Shown here piece by piece: positions 1-5,137 of a stretch of 6,499 nt of DNA. Origin of the DNA: an uncultured bacterium (GTDB taxonomy: Bacteria; Actinomycetota; Coriobacteriia; Coriobacteriales; Coriobacteriaceae). The stretch spans positions 1 through 6,499 of the forward strand of contig CAJMNK010000088.1 of the NCBI GenBank assembly GCA_905214905.1, read 5' to 3'. The position numbers and the translations under genes are program-made. The notes beneath the pieces are model-generated. The model made no database searches, was not told the DNA's origin, and saw only the letters and a program-made list of their open reading frames with translations. Numbering within the stretch: the stretch's first letter is position 1; every line of letters starts with the position of its first letter.

Positions 1-13
1 CCATCGTGAATGT

Positions 14-44
14 AAAGGACTTCGGTATTCCGAAGTCCTTTTTT
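14..44 (+). terminator. Rho-independent terminator of the upstream gene
   Basis: A perfect 12-bp stem (arms 14-25 and 30-41) with a 4-nt TATT loop runs into a T tract ending at 44. This is a classic intrinsic terminator on the + strand. A TGA at 7-9, in the frame starting at base 1, could be the stop codon of the gene it closes, but only three codons are visible so that gene cannot be identified. The T-rich side is downstream on the + strand and only three T would follow on the other strand, so it is mainly unidirectional. It separates the polysaccharide operon from the preceding transcription unit. Confidence 0.9.
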
Positions 45-312
45 CATGCCGAAATATCTCGAGGCACAAACCCTCACCCACACCAACAAAAGTTGCACAA
101 TTTATTTCCCATGTCTGTACATAGTTTGTTATACAAACGCGATTATCAGTGTAGATCGCCGTTCCATATGGGCTTCAGGAACGCGCCTAATCACCGTTAG
201 CATCCCATTAACCTGCATCAACGTGAACAACATCCCAAAATAACCCCCTTAAGCACGCTAAATGAACAATTTGTTGTCCAACGCAGCCTAAATCAGTTTC
301 GCTAACAGCTTG

Positions 313-321
313 TGCTAGGAT
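313..321 (+). promoter_or_regulatory. Candidate extended -10 promoter
   Basis: TGC followed by TAGGAT (316-321) fits an extended -10 element, and TAGGAT-type hexamers are common in actinobacterial promoters. No good -35 hexamer lies 16-18 bp upstream. Transcription would begin near 328, giving a leader of about 450 nt before the first gene, including both strong hairpins. The call rests on motif reading only. Confidence 0.3.
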
Positions 322-464
322 ACCTAACGTTACATGAGTTCAACTGTGCTCACGGCTCCAGCAAGCCATAAAGCGCAGGGTCGATCAGCATCCGGCCGTA
401 ACGGCGGTGCCAGAAACACCACGAGCTCCAATAAAGAAGTCATGCAACGTTATTTATCTGCATT

Positions 465-493
465 TTGTAATTCCATGATGCAATTAATAGCAT
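465..493 (+). promoter_or_regulatory. Candidate sigma-70-type promoter, alternative to the one at 313
   Basis: TTGTAA (465-470) and TAGCAT (488-493) are separated by exactly 17 bp, and each matches the consensus hexamer at four of six positions. The start point would be near 500, just before the long hairpin at 518-577. The -10 overlaps the GCATGCATGC palindrome (490-499), which could serve as an operator. The match is weak enough to occur by chance in AT-rich DNA. Confidence 0.25.
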
Positions 494-517
494 GCATGCC
501 AATAAAAAGCAGTTTTA

Positions 518-577
518 CAGCTGTTTGCGTGCGGTCCAGTTTTGTACCCGCTTGACTGGGTCGCACGCAGTCAGCTG
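518..577 (+). promoter_or_regulatory. Long leader RNA hairpin
   Basis: Bases 518-540 pair with 555-577 over 23 positions with one T/T mismatch (524/571) and three G-U wobbles (525/570, 534/561, 535/560). The loop is 14 nt (541-554). The core arms are GCGTGCG (527-533) and CGCACGC (562-568). Such pairing is far beyond chance and should dominate the leader fold. No T tract follows directly; the nearest is TTTTT at 589-593, 11 nt further on, so as drawn it is not a canonical terminator. Its 3' arm is shared with the alternative hairpin at 559-588. A DNA-level role such as a protein-binding inverted repeat is also possible. Confidence 0.75.
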
Positions 578-593
578 GGGATGCGGTCTTTTT
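559..593 (+). terminator. Possible attenuator terminator in the leader
   Basis: Bases 559-565 (GGTCGCA) can pair with 582-588 (TGCGGTC), seven pairs including two G-U, around a 16-nt loop, immediately followed by TTTTT (589-593). It uses the same bases as the 3' arm of the stronger hairpin at 518-577, because TGCGGTC occurs twice, at 530-536 and 582-588. The two folds are mutually exclusive, as in transcription attenuators. The stem is short with a large loop, so it may be inefficient or not real. Confidence 0.35.
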
Positions 594-673
594 GCGATAC
601 ACATCCGCCTCTCTAGCAGCTGCACTTATACATACCGTTCACGCTGGGGCAGAGCCACGTGCTTGTCTGACTG

Positions 674-746
674 GGCTCAGGGTTTGAATATGGAGCGCCT
701 TCGCGCACAAGCGCCCTGGCGAAGCCATACCCAAACCCCGTGAGCC
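674..746 (+). promoter_or_regulatory. Structured leader RNA hairpin upstream of the antiterminator gene
   Basis: A long stem-loop made of stacked helices: GGCTCA (674-679) with TGAGCC (741-746), GGGTTTG (680-686) with CAAACCC (732-738), and TATGG (689-693) with CCATA (725-729). The upper part can pair as CGCC (696-699) with GGCG (718-721) and GCGC (703-706) with GCGC (711-714), capped by an ACAA loop. Internal loops or bulges lie at 687-688/730-731, 739-740 and 700-702/715-717. An alternative upper fold pairs CTTC (699-702) with GAAG (721-724). No T tract follows, so it is not a terminator. It ends 15 nt before the Shine-Dalgarno site and leaves that site free. Known LoaP proteins act through a hairpin in the leader of their target operons, so this is a natural candidate recognition element; that link is inference. 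Confidence 0.7.
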
Positions 747-760
747 ACACGTAAGACAGT

Positions 761-767
761 AAGGGGG
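761..767 (+). promoter_or_regulatory. Ribosome binding site that decides the antiterminator start
   Basis: AAGGGGG lies 8 nt before GTG 776. Upstream in-frame GTG codons at 767 and 770 overlap or abut this site and would leave no spacing, so 776 is the preferred start. Confidence 0.7.
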
Positions 768-775
768 TGGTGCTC

Positions 776-1321
776 GTGTGGTATGTGATTCAGGTCATTA
801 ACGGTCGCGAAGACGTAATGCGCGAGCGCATCGAGCGTGTGGTGCCGTCTGGCGCCCTGCAGGAGCTCTTTTATCCCCAATATCAGACCGAAATCAAGGT
901 ACACGGCGAATGGGTTAACACGACCAAGCCGTTGTTCCCCGGTTATCTCATCTGCGATACGGCAGACCCCCGTACCGTGCAACAGTATTTGCTGCGCATG
1001 GACGACTTTGCACGGGTGCTATCCCAGGACGGTCAATTTGTTCCGCTGGCAAAAGAAGAGACCCAGTTCATTGGCAATTTTACCAATAGGGGAGACCGTG
1101 TGGTGCCCATGAGCGAGGCCCTAAAAGACGGCGATCAGGTTGTAGTGACGGCTGGTCCGCTGTTGGGCCACGAAGGCCTTATCAAAACCATTAACAGACG
1201 CAAGAGCACCGCCTTTTTGGAGCTTAACTTGTGCGGCCGACGCGTAACCACCCGTGTTGGCCTTGCTGTGCTTTCAGCCGAGCAACGTGCAATGCGCAAC
1301 CTTAAAAAGGCGATCGTCTAA
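776..1321 (+). CDS. loaP: NusG-family specialised transcription antiterminator (LoaP/RfaH type)
   Basis: A protein of 181 residues expected to bind RNA polymerase and let it read through terminators in a long operon. The start MWYVIQV and the stretch KPLFPGYLIC (51-60) are hallmarks of the NGN domain (about 1-105). A KOW motif follows at about 118-150 (GDQVVVTAGPLLGHEG at 119-134). Length fits the NusG paralogue group. It heads a glycan operon rather than sitting beside secE and rplK, which marks it as a specialised paralogue and not housekeeping NusG. LoaP proteins are known from Firmicutes, Actinobacteria and Spirochaetes, often next to polysaccharide or natural-product clusters. The GTG start at 776 is chosen from the Shine-Dalgarno spacing and because the family begins with MWYV. 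The leader hairpins upstream suggest it may control its own operon. NusG-family assignment is near certain; the LoaP subgroup is likely but rests on motifs. Confidence 0.88.
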   Translation: MWYVIQVINGREDVMRERIERVVPSGALQELFYPQYQTEIKVHGEWVNTTKPLFPGYLICDTADPRTVQQYLLRMDDFARVLSQDGQFVPLAKEETQFIGNFTNRGDRVVPMSEALKDGDQVVVTAGPLLGHEGLIKTINRRKSTAFLELNLCGRRVTTRVGLAVLSAEQRAMRNLKKAIV

Positions 1322-1346
1322 CTACAGGCAATCGCTGTATAGATCT

Positions 1347-1372
1347 AGGAGGATCCCCGATCTGGGGAAGAA
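1347..1372 (+). promoter_or_regulatory. Distant Shine-Dalgarno with an intervening hairpin
   Basis: A perfect AGGAGG (1347-1352) lies 20 nt before the GTG at 1373, too far for direct use. Between them TCCCC (1354-1358) and GGGGA (1364-1368) form a 5-bp hairpin with a GATCT loop. Folding it out leaves about 5 nt between the site and GTG 1373, normal spacing. GATC occurs at 1342, 1352 and 1359, allowing rival pairings (for example AGATC 1341-1345 with GATCT 1359-1363) that would place the site in a loop. A nearer, weaker site is GGGGAAG at 1364-1370. Confidence 0.45.
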
Positions 1373-2137
1373 GTGTTGGAAGAGAGCGTGTCGGATAAAA
1401 CTCAATATGCAACGGATGCGCCTGCGGGTGCGGCGCTCATCGCTCAGGCCATGGGCCGGCGCGAGGGCGCCGGCCGCTACAAGGCCATGCAGTCCATCAT
1501 GGACTGGGATCGTTCGCGCCTGATCTACCGCGCCGTTAAGCGCGCCTTTGACATCGTGTTCAGCGGCTGCGTGCTGGCCGTCATCGCCGTACCCAGCCTT
1601 GTGCTTGCCGCGGCCATTCGCCTGGAGAGCGAGGGCAACCCCTTCTACAGCCAGATCCGCGTGGGCCAGACCCGTCCCGACGGCAGCCTGTCCACTTTCC
1701 GCATGTGGAAGTTCCGAAGCATGTACAAGGACGCCGACGAGCGCCTGGTGGAGCTCAAGGAACAGAACGAGATCGCCGGCGCCATGTTCAAGATGAAGGA
1801 GGACCCGCGCGTCACCAGGATCGGCCGGTTCATCCGCAAGCACTCCATCGACGAGTTCCCGCAGTTCCTCAACGTGTTCTTGGGCCAGATGTCTGTCGTG
1901 GGCCCGCGCCCGCCGCTGCCCAACGAGGTTGCGGAGTACACCGAGTACGACCTGCAGCGTCTGGCAGTAAAACCAGGCATTACCGGCTGGTGGCAGGTCA
2001 CTGAGCGCAACTCGACGGGATTCGACGGAATGGTCCGTCGTGACCTTGAATATATCGCCAAACGAGGCGCTTTCTTCGATTTGAAAATAATCCTACTCAC
2101 AGTGATTGAGGTTGTCAGCGGAAATGGCGCTTGCTAA
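1373..2137 (+). CDS. Undecaprenyl-phosphate sugar-1-phosphate transferase (monotopic PGT)
   Basis: This 254-residue protein belongs to the bacterial sugar transferase family (PglC, WcaJ/WbaP C-terminal domain). It transfers a sugar-1-phosphate from a nucleotide sugar to undecaprenyl phosphate on the inner membrane face, starting repeat-unit synthesis. Visible family features: KRAFDIVFSG (56-65) leading into a re-entrant hydrophobic helix (about 59-82, Pro74), KFRSM (113-117), DPRVTRIGRFIRKHSIDEFPQ (from 144) with the expected catalytic Asp160-Glu161 pair, VVGPRP (175-180), and KPGITGWWQV (200-209). It is the short form without the four-helix N-terminal domain of WbaP; instead about 50 poorly conserved residues precede the core. 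The sugar cannot be read from sequence. The GTG start is supported only by the unusual ribosome site upstream; GTG 1388 is an alternative that would remove five residues. A 51-nt gap separates it from the antiterminator gene, and no terminator is seen there. Confidence 0.92.
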   Translation: MLEESVSDKTQYATDAPAGAALIAQAMGRREGAGRYKAMQSIMDWDRSRLIYRAVKRAFDIVFSGCVLAVIAVPSLVLAAAIRLESEGNPFYSQIRVGQTRPDGSLSTFRMWKFRSMYKDADERLVELKEQNEIAGAMFKMKEDPRVTRIGRFIRKHSIDEFPQFLNVFLGQMSVVGPRPPLPNEVAEYTEYDLQRLAVKPGITGWWQVTERNSTGFDGMVRRDLEYIAKRGAFFDLKIILLTVIEVVSGNGAC

Positions 2138-2930
2138 AGAGACAAGAGTGAAACACGAAGACGCCAGTTCAAGGGCTGTTCTTCCCGGGCGAATTGAAAT
2201 CTTGGGCGCACCCGTCGACCCATGGACGATGGAGCAGACCGTCGAGGCGACCGACGCCCTCATCAAGGAGGGGCGCTTCGCCCACCTAATCGGCGTGAAC
2301 GCCGACAAGCTGCTGCAGATGCGCGACGATCCAGAGATGGACGCATGCGTGCGCCGATGCGAAATCGTGAATGCCGATGGCGCGTCCATGGTCATGGCCG
2401 CCAGGAAGCTGGGCGTGGACCTGCCCGGGCGCGTGGCCGGAATCGACCTCATGTGGGAGTTGTGCGGACTGGCTGAGCGCGAGGGGCACAGGGTCTACCT
2501 GCTGGGCGCCAAGGCCGAGGTGGTCGCAAAAACCGCAGGGGTACTGTCCGAGAGGTATCCCAACATTGTCCTCGCTGGCTACCGTGACGGCTACTTCGGC
2601 GACGACGAGTTCGACGCCGTGATAGCCGAGGTTGAGCAGACTAAACCCGACATTGTTTTCGTAGGCATTACCTCGCCCAAGAAGGAGCGCCTGATCGAGC
2701 GTTTCCGCGAGCTGGGCGCAATGGGCGCATTCGTGGGCGTGGGCGGCTCGTTCGACGTTGTCTCCGGCAACATCCCGCGAGCCCCGATGTGGATGCAGCG
2801 CGCGAACCTGGAGTGGCTCTTCCGCATGATGCAGGAGCCTAAGCGCCTGGTGAAGCGCTATCTAGTCGGTAACACCCGTTTCTACATGCTTCTCCGTAAG
2901 GAAGCAAAGAGGAGCAAGGCCAATGGCTAA
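2124..2930 (+). CDS. WecG/TagA/CpsF-family glycosyltransferase (GT26), probable ManNAc transferase
   Basis: A protein of 268 residues that would add the second sugar to the undecaprenyl-PP-linked first sugar. Family members TagA and WecG use UDP-ManNAc or UDP-ManNAcA. Diagnostic stretches are GVNADKLL (57-64), VNADGASMV (82-90) with the probable catalytic Asp85, VYLLGAK (124-130), DIVFVGITSPKKE (176-188), GVGGSFDVVSG (205-215), and the C-terminal RAPMWMQ plus LEWLFR...EPKRL...RY (219-246), the region that in TagA associates with the membrane. The adjacent wecB gene, which makes UDP-ManNAc, supports ManNAc as donor sugar. The start is uncertain: ATG 2124 overlaps the previous gene by 14 nt without a strong Shine-Dalgarno site, TTG 2106 would add six residues, and GTG 2148 would remove eight; the N-terminus before about residue 20 is not conserved. 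It ends with an 8-nt overlap with wecB. Confidence 0.92.
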   Translation: MALAKETRVKHEDASSRAVLPGRIEILGAPVDPWTMEQTVEATDALIKEGRFAHLIGVNADKLLQMRDDPEMDACVRRCEIVNADGASMVMAARKLGVDLPGRVAGIDLMWELCGLAEREGHRVYLLGAKAEVVAKTAGVLSERYPNIVLAGYRDGYFGDDEFDAVIAEVEQTKPDIVFVGITSPKKERLIERFRELGAMGAFVGVGGSFDVVSGNIPRAPMWMQRANLEWLFRMMQEPKRLVKRYLVGNTRFYMLLRKEAKRSKANG

Positions 2931-4038
2931 GAAGAAAGTAATGCTCGTCTTCGGCACCCGCCCGGAGGCGATCAAGATGTGCCCGCTCGTCAACGAGCTG
3001 AAGGCACGCACGGATGAGTTCGAGACAGTCGTCACCGTGACGGGCCAGCACCGCGAGATGCTCGACCAGGTGCTGCGCGTCTTCGGCGTGACTCCCGACC
3101 ACGACCTGGCGATCATGAAGCCCGGCCAGACGCTGTTCGACGTCACGTGCGACGTGCTGCTCAAGCTCAGGGCCGTCCTCGAGGACGAGAAACCCGACGT
3201 GGTTCTGGTTCACGGCGACACCACGACCAGCTTTGCGGCGGCCCTCGCGTGCTTCTACCTTCAGATCCCCGTGGGCCACGTCGAGGCGGGGCTGCGCACG
3301 CACGACATCTACAGTCCCTGGCCGGAGGAGTTCAACCGCCAGGCGGTCGACATCGTGAGCGAGTACTACTTCGCCCCCACGGAGGCGAGCAAGCAGAACC
3401 TGCTCGACGAGGGCAAGCCTGAGTCCAGGATCTGGGTCACCGGCAACACCGGCATCGACGCCCTGCGCACCACCGTTCGCGATGGCTATACCCACCCCGA
3501 GCTCGAGTGGGCGGATGGCTCGCGCCTCATCCTCATCACGGCGCACCGCCGCGAGAACCTGGGAGAGCCAATGCACCGCATGTTCCGCGCCATCCGCCGC
3601 GTTATGGAGGAGCATCCCGACACCAAGGCGATCTACCCCATCCACATGAACCCGCTCGTCCGCAAGGCGGCGCACGAGGAGTTGGACGGCTTCGACCGTC
3701 TGCACATCATCGACCCGCTCGAGGTGCTCGACTTCCACAACTTCATGGCCGCGAGCCACCTCATCCTCACCGACTCTGGCGGCATCCAGGAGGAGGCGCC
3801 TAGCCTGGGCAAGCCGGTGCTCGTGATGCGCGACACAACTGAGCGCCCCGAGGGCGTGGCCGCCGGCACGCTGAAGCTCGTCGGCACCGAGGAGGACGTC
3901 ATCTACCGTGAGTTCAGTTGCCTTCTCTCCGATCAGGCTGAGTACGAGGCTATGAGCCGCGCCTCGAACCCCTATGGTGACGGGCATGCGAGCGAGCGGA
4001 TCGCGGACATACTGGCGGACGGTGAATACCGTGGGTAA
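2923..4038 (+). CDS. wecB: UDP-N-acetylglucosamine 2-epimerase (non-hydrolysing)
   Basis: This cytoplasmic enzyme interconverts UDP-GlcNAc and UDP-ManNAc. The 371 residues match the WecB/MnaA family length and cover the whole two-domain GT-B-like fold. Clear motifs: FGTRPEAIKM (10-19), GQHR (41-44), HGDTTTS (97-103), HVEAGLRTHD (119-128), PEEFNR (134-139), TGNTGID (173-179), TAHRREN (206-212), HMNP (241-244), DSGGIQEEAPSLGKP (284-298), and NPYGDG (349-354). Residues equivalent to the E. coli catalytic set are present: Asp99, Glu121, Glu135 and His208. GQHR lies in the region linked to allosteric UDP-GlcNAc binding in bacterial enzymes. The ATG start has a good AGAGGAG site (2908-2914) at 8 nt spacing and overlaps the previous stop by 8 nt. 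No UDP-ManNAc dehydrogenase (wecC) is seen in the window, so the product is probably used as ManNAc rather than ManNAcA, unless that gene lies further on. Confidence 0.97.
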   Translation: MAKKKVMLVFGTRPEAIKMCPLVNELKARTDEFETVVTVTGQHREMLDQVLRVFGVTPDHDLAIMKPGQTLFDVTCDVLLKLRAVLEDEKPDVVLVHGDTTTSFAAALACFYLQIPVGHVEAGLRTHDIYSPWPEEFNRQAVDIVSEYYFAPTEASKQNLLDEGKPESRIWVTGNTGIDALRTTVRDGYTHPELEWADGSRLILITAHRRENLGEPMHRMFRAIRRVMEEHPDTKAIYPIHMNPLVRKAAHEELDGFDRLHIIDPLEVLDFHNFMAASHLILTDSGGIQEEAPSLGKPVLVMRDTTERPEGVAAGTLKLVGTEEDVIYREFSCLLSDQAEYEAMSRASNPYGDGHASERIADILADGEYRG

Positions 4039-5137
4039 GATACGCGTGCTTCTCCTAGTGAACCGTTGGTACCCGGACGGTGGCGTTGAGAACTTTCTCG
4101 AGCAGCTGGTGTCTGAGACCTCGGGTTCAATCGACTACGCGATAATGTCTCTCACCACCCGCGTCGACTCCGATGCTGCCTGCATCAGGATCGGGCCGGT
4201 TCTGAGTTCCGAACGCGTGCAGGACATGTTCGCTCAAAGCTCCTCTATAGCTTCGGTCATGCGGGAGGGTCATTACGACGTCGTGCACATCCAAGCAAGC
4301 AACGGCAGTGCCTTCTTCCTTGCTGACATTGCAAAGAAAGCGGGGATCCCCCGTCGCATAATCCACTCGCACAACGCGGGGGCCGAGATTTCTGGTAACC
4401 CGTTGAAGAGGGCCGTGGGCGCAGCCTGTGCGTCGCTCTTTTCAGACGCGCCGACCGATTTGTGGGCCTGCTCGGCGAACGCTGGCGAATATCTATTTGG
4501 CAAACAACCGTTTAACGTCTACTTTAATGGTATTGATCTCGTTAGGTTCGCCTTCTCTGAGCAGAAGCGCGCAAACATACGCGGCGAGCTCGGCGTGGCT
4601 GACGGCGAGTTCCTGCTTGGTAGCATCGGCCGCATAGCCCTGCAGAAGAATCCGCTTTACCAGCTTCAGGTGTTCTCCGAGCTGCGCAAGCTCGTTCCCG
4701 GGGCTCGCTTCTGCATGGTTGGCAGCGGCGACATGGAGGTCGAACGTGATGCTGAGGCCGAGCGACTCGGTCTGGGCAGCTCGCTCATAAAGGTATCGAG
4801 GACCTCGGAAAGCGACGCCTACTATTCGGCTTTCGACGCACTGCTATTGCCCTCCCTCTTTGAGGGCCTGCCCTTCGTTGGCATCGAAGGGCAGGCTGAA
4901 GGTCTTCCCATATACGGCTCCGACGTGCTTCCTCGCGAGTTGTCCATCACTGACAGAATCTTATTCGCGTCCACCGACGAGGCGCCTTCCACCTGGGCGC
5001 GGCGTATCGCCGAGGGTATCGATAGGTATCGTATTGAAGAGCGCCCTTCGTATGCGGAAAAGATGCGCGCCGCCGGCTTCGACAGGGAGGCGTGCTTCGC
5101 AACGATTGCCATGGCCTACCGGGGTGGTGGCCGATGA
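4031..5137 (+). CDS. GT4-family glycosyltransferase (EpsF-like)
   Basis: A 368-residue GT-B retaining glycosyltransferase expected to add a sugar from a nucleotide donor to the growing lipid-linked repeat unit. The N-terminal domain begins KIRVLLLVNRWYPDGGVENF (3-22), carries DVVHIQAS (83-90) and the HSHN motif (112-115) typical of EpsF-like enzymes, and NGID (166-169). The donor-binding domain has GSIGRIALQKNP (197-208), MVGSGD (229-234), and PSLFEGLPFVGIEGQ (274-288) with the EX7E pair Glu278 and Glu286. GTG 4031 is chosen because it starts next to the conserved KIRVLLL strand with GGTGA 5 nt upstream and overlaps wecB by 8 nt; GTG 4022 in frame would add three residues. Sugar and acceptor specificity cannot be inferred. 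Confidence 0.9.
   Translation: MGKIRVLLLVNRWYPDGGVENFLEQLVSETSGSIDYAIMSLTTRVDSDAACIRIGPVLSSERVQDMFAQSSSIASVMREGHYDVVHIQASNGSAFFLADIAKKAGIPRRIIHSHNAGAEISGNPLKRAVGAACASLFSDAPTDLWACSANAGEYLFGKQPFNVYFNGIDLVRFAFSEQKRANIRGELGVADGEFLLGSIGRIALQKNPLYQLQVFSELRKLVPGARFCMVGSGDMEVERDAEAERLGLGSSLIKVSRTSESDAYYSAFDALLLPSLFEGLPFVGIEGQAEGLPIYGSDVLPRELSITDRILFASTDEAPSTWARRIAEGIDRYRIEERPSYAEKMRAAGFDREACFATIAMAYRGGGR

Larger units (their letters stand above)
45..517. other. Intergenic region upstream of the operon, no convincing gene
   Basis: This stretch is visibly richer in A and T than the genes that follow. Short open frames exist (for example 6-200, 46-243 and 334-555) but they lack a plausible Shine-Dalgarno site and have no recognisable protein character, so none is called. 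It holds several small inverted repeats: GTTTGT/ACAAAC at 124-138 around a TAT centre, AACAA/TTGTT at 265-275, and a GCATGCATGC palindrome at 490-499. Four copies of ATGCA/TGCAT lie between about 441 and 498. Two weak promoter candidates are listed separately. It probably contains the operon promoter and its operators. No tRNA or CRISPR repeats are seen. Confidence 0.6.

Noticed and set aside
403..411. GGCGGTGCC resembling the core of the E. coli ops/JUMPstart element
   Set aside because: The match is partial and short, and ops is recognised by proteobacterial RfaH; nothing indicates LoaP-type proteins use it.
518..577. Inverted repeat as an insertion-sequence end or recombination site
   Set aside because: No transposase or integrase gene, no target duplication and no second copy in the window; RNA structure is the simpler reading.
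552..580. TTGACT as a -35 element
   Set aside because: No acceptable -10 hexamer 16-18 bp downstream, and the bases belong to the long hairpin.
621..633. CTTATACAT as a -10 element
   Set aside because: No supporting -35 hexamer or extended TG at the right distance; would give a transcript starting inside the leader without clear support.
492..743. 83-codon plus-strand frame across both leader hairpins
   Set aside because: No ribosome binding site and low-complexity translation; the region is better explained as structured RNA.
677..982. 101-codon minus-strand frame covering the leader hairpin and the start of the antiterminator gene
   Set aside because: It is antisense to the conserved NGN domain and to a self-complementary RNA element; no recognisable protein features.
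1341..1356. AGATCT, AGGAGG and GGATCC in a row, looking like a cloning junction
   Set aside because: Flanking sequence is continuous native operon DNA with no vector sequence; GATC-rich ribosome-site context explains it more simply.
2839..3987. 382-codon open frame on the minus strand opposite wecB
   Set aside because: It is antisense to a fully conserved epimerase and has the Arg/Val/Leu/Asp/His-rich composition typical of a mirror frame in GC-rich coding DNA.
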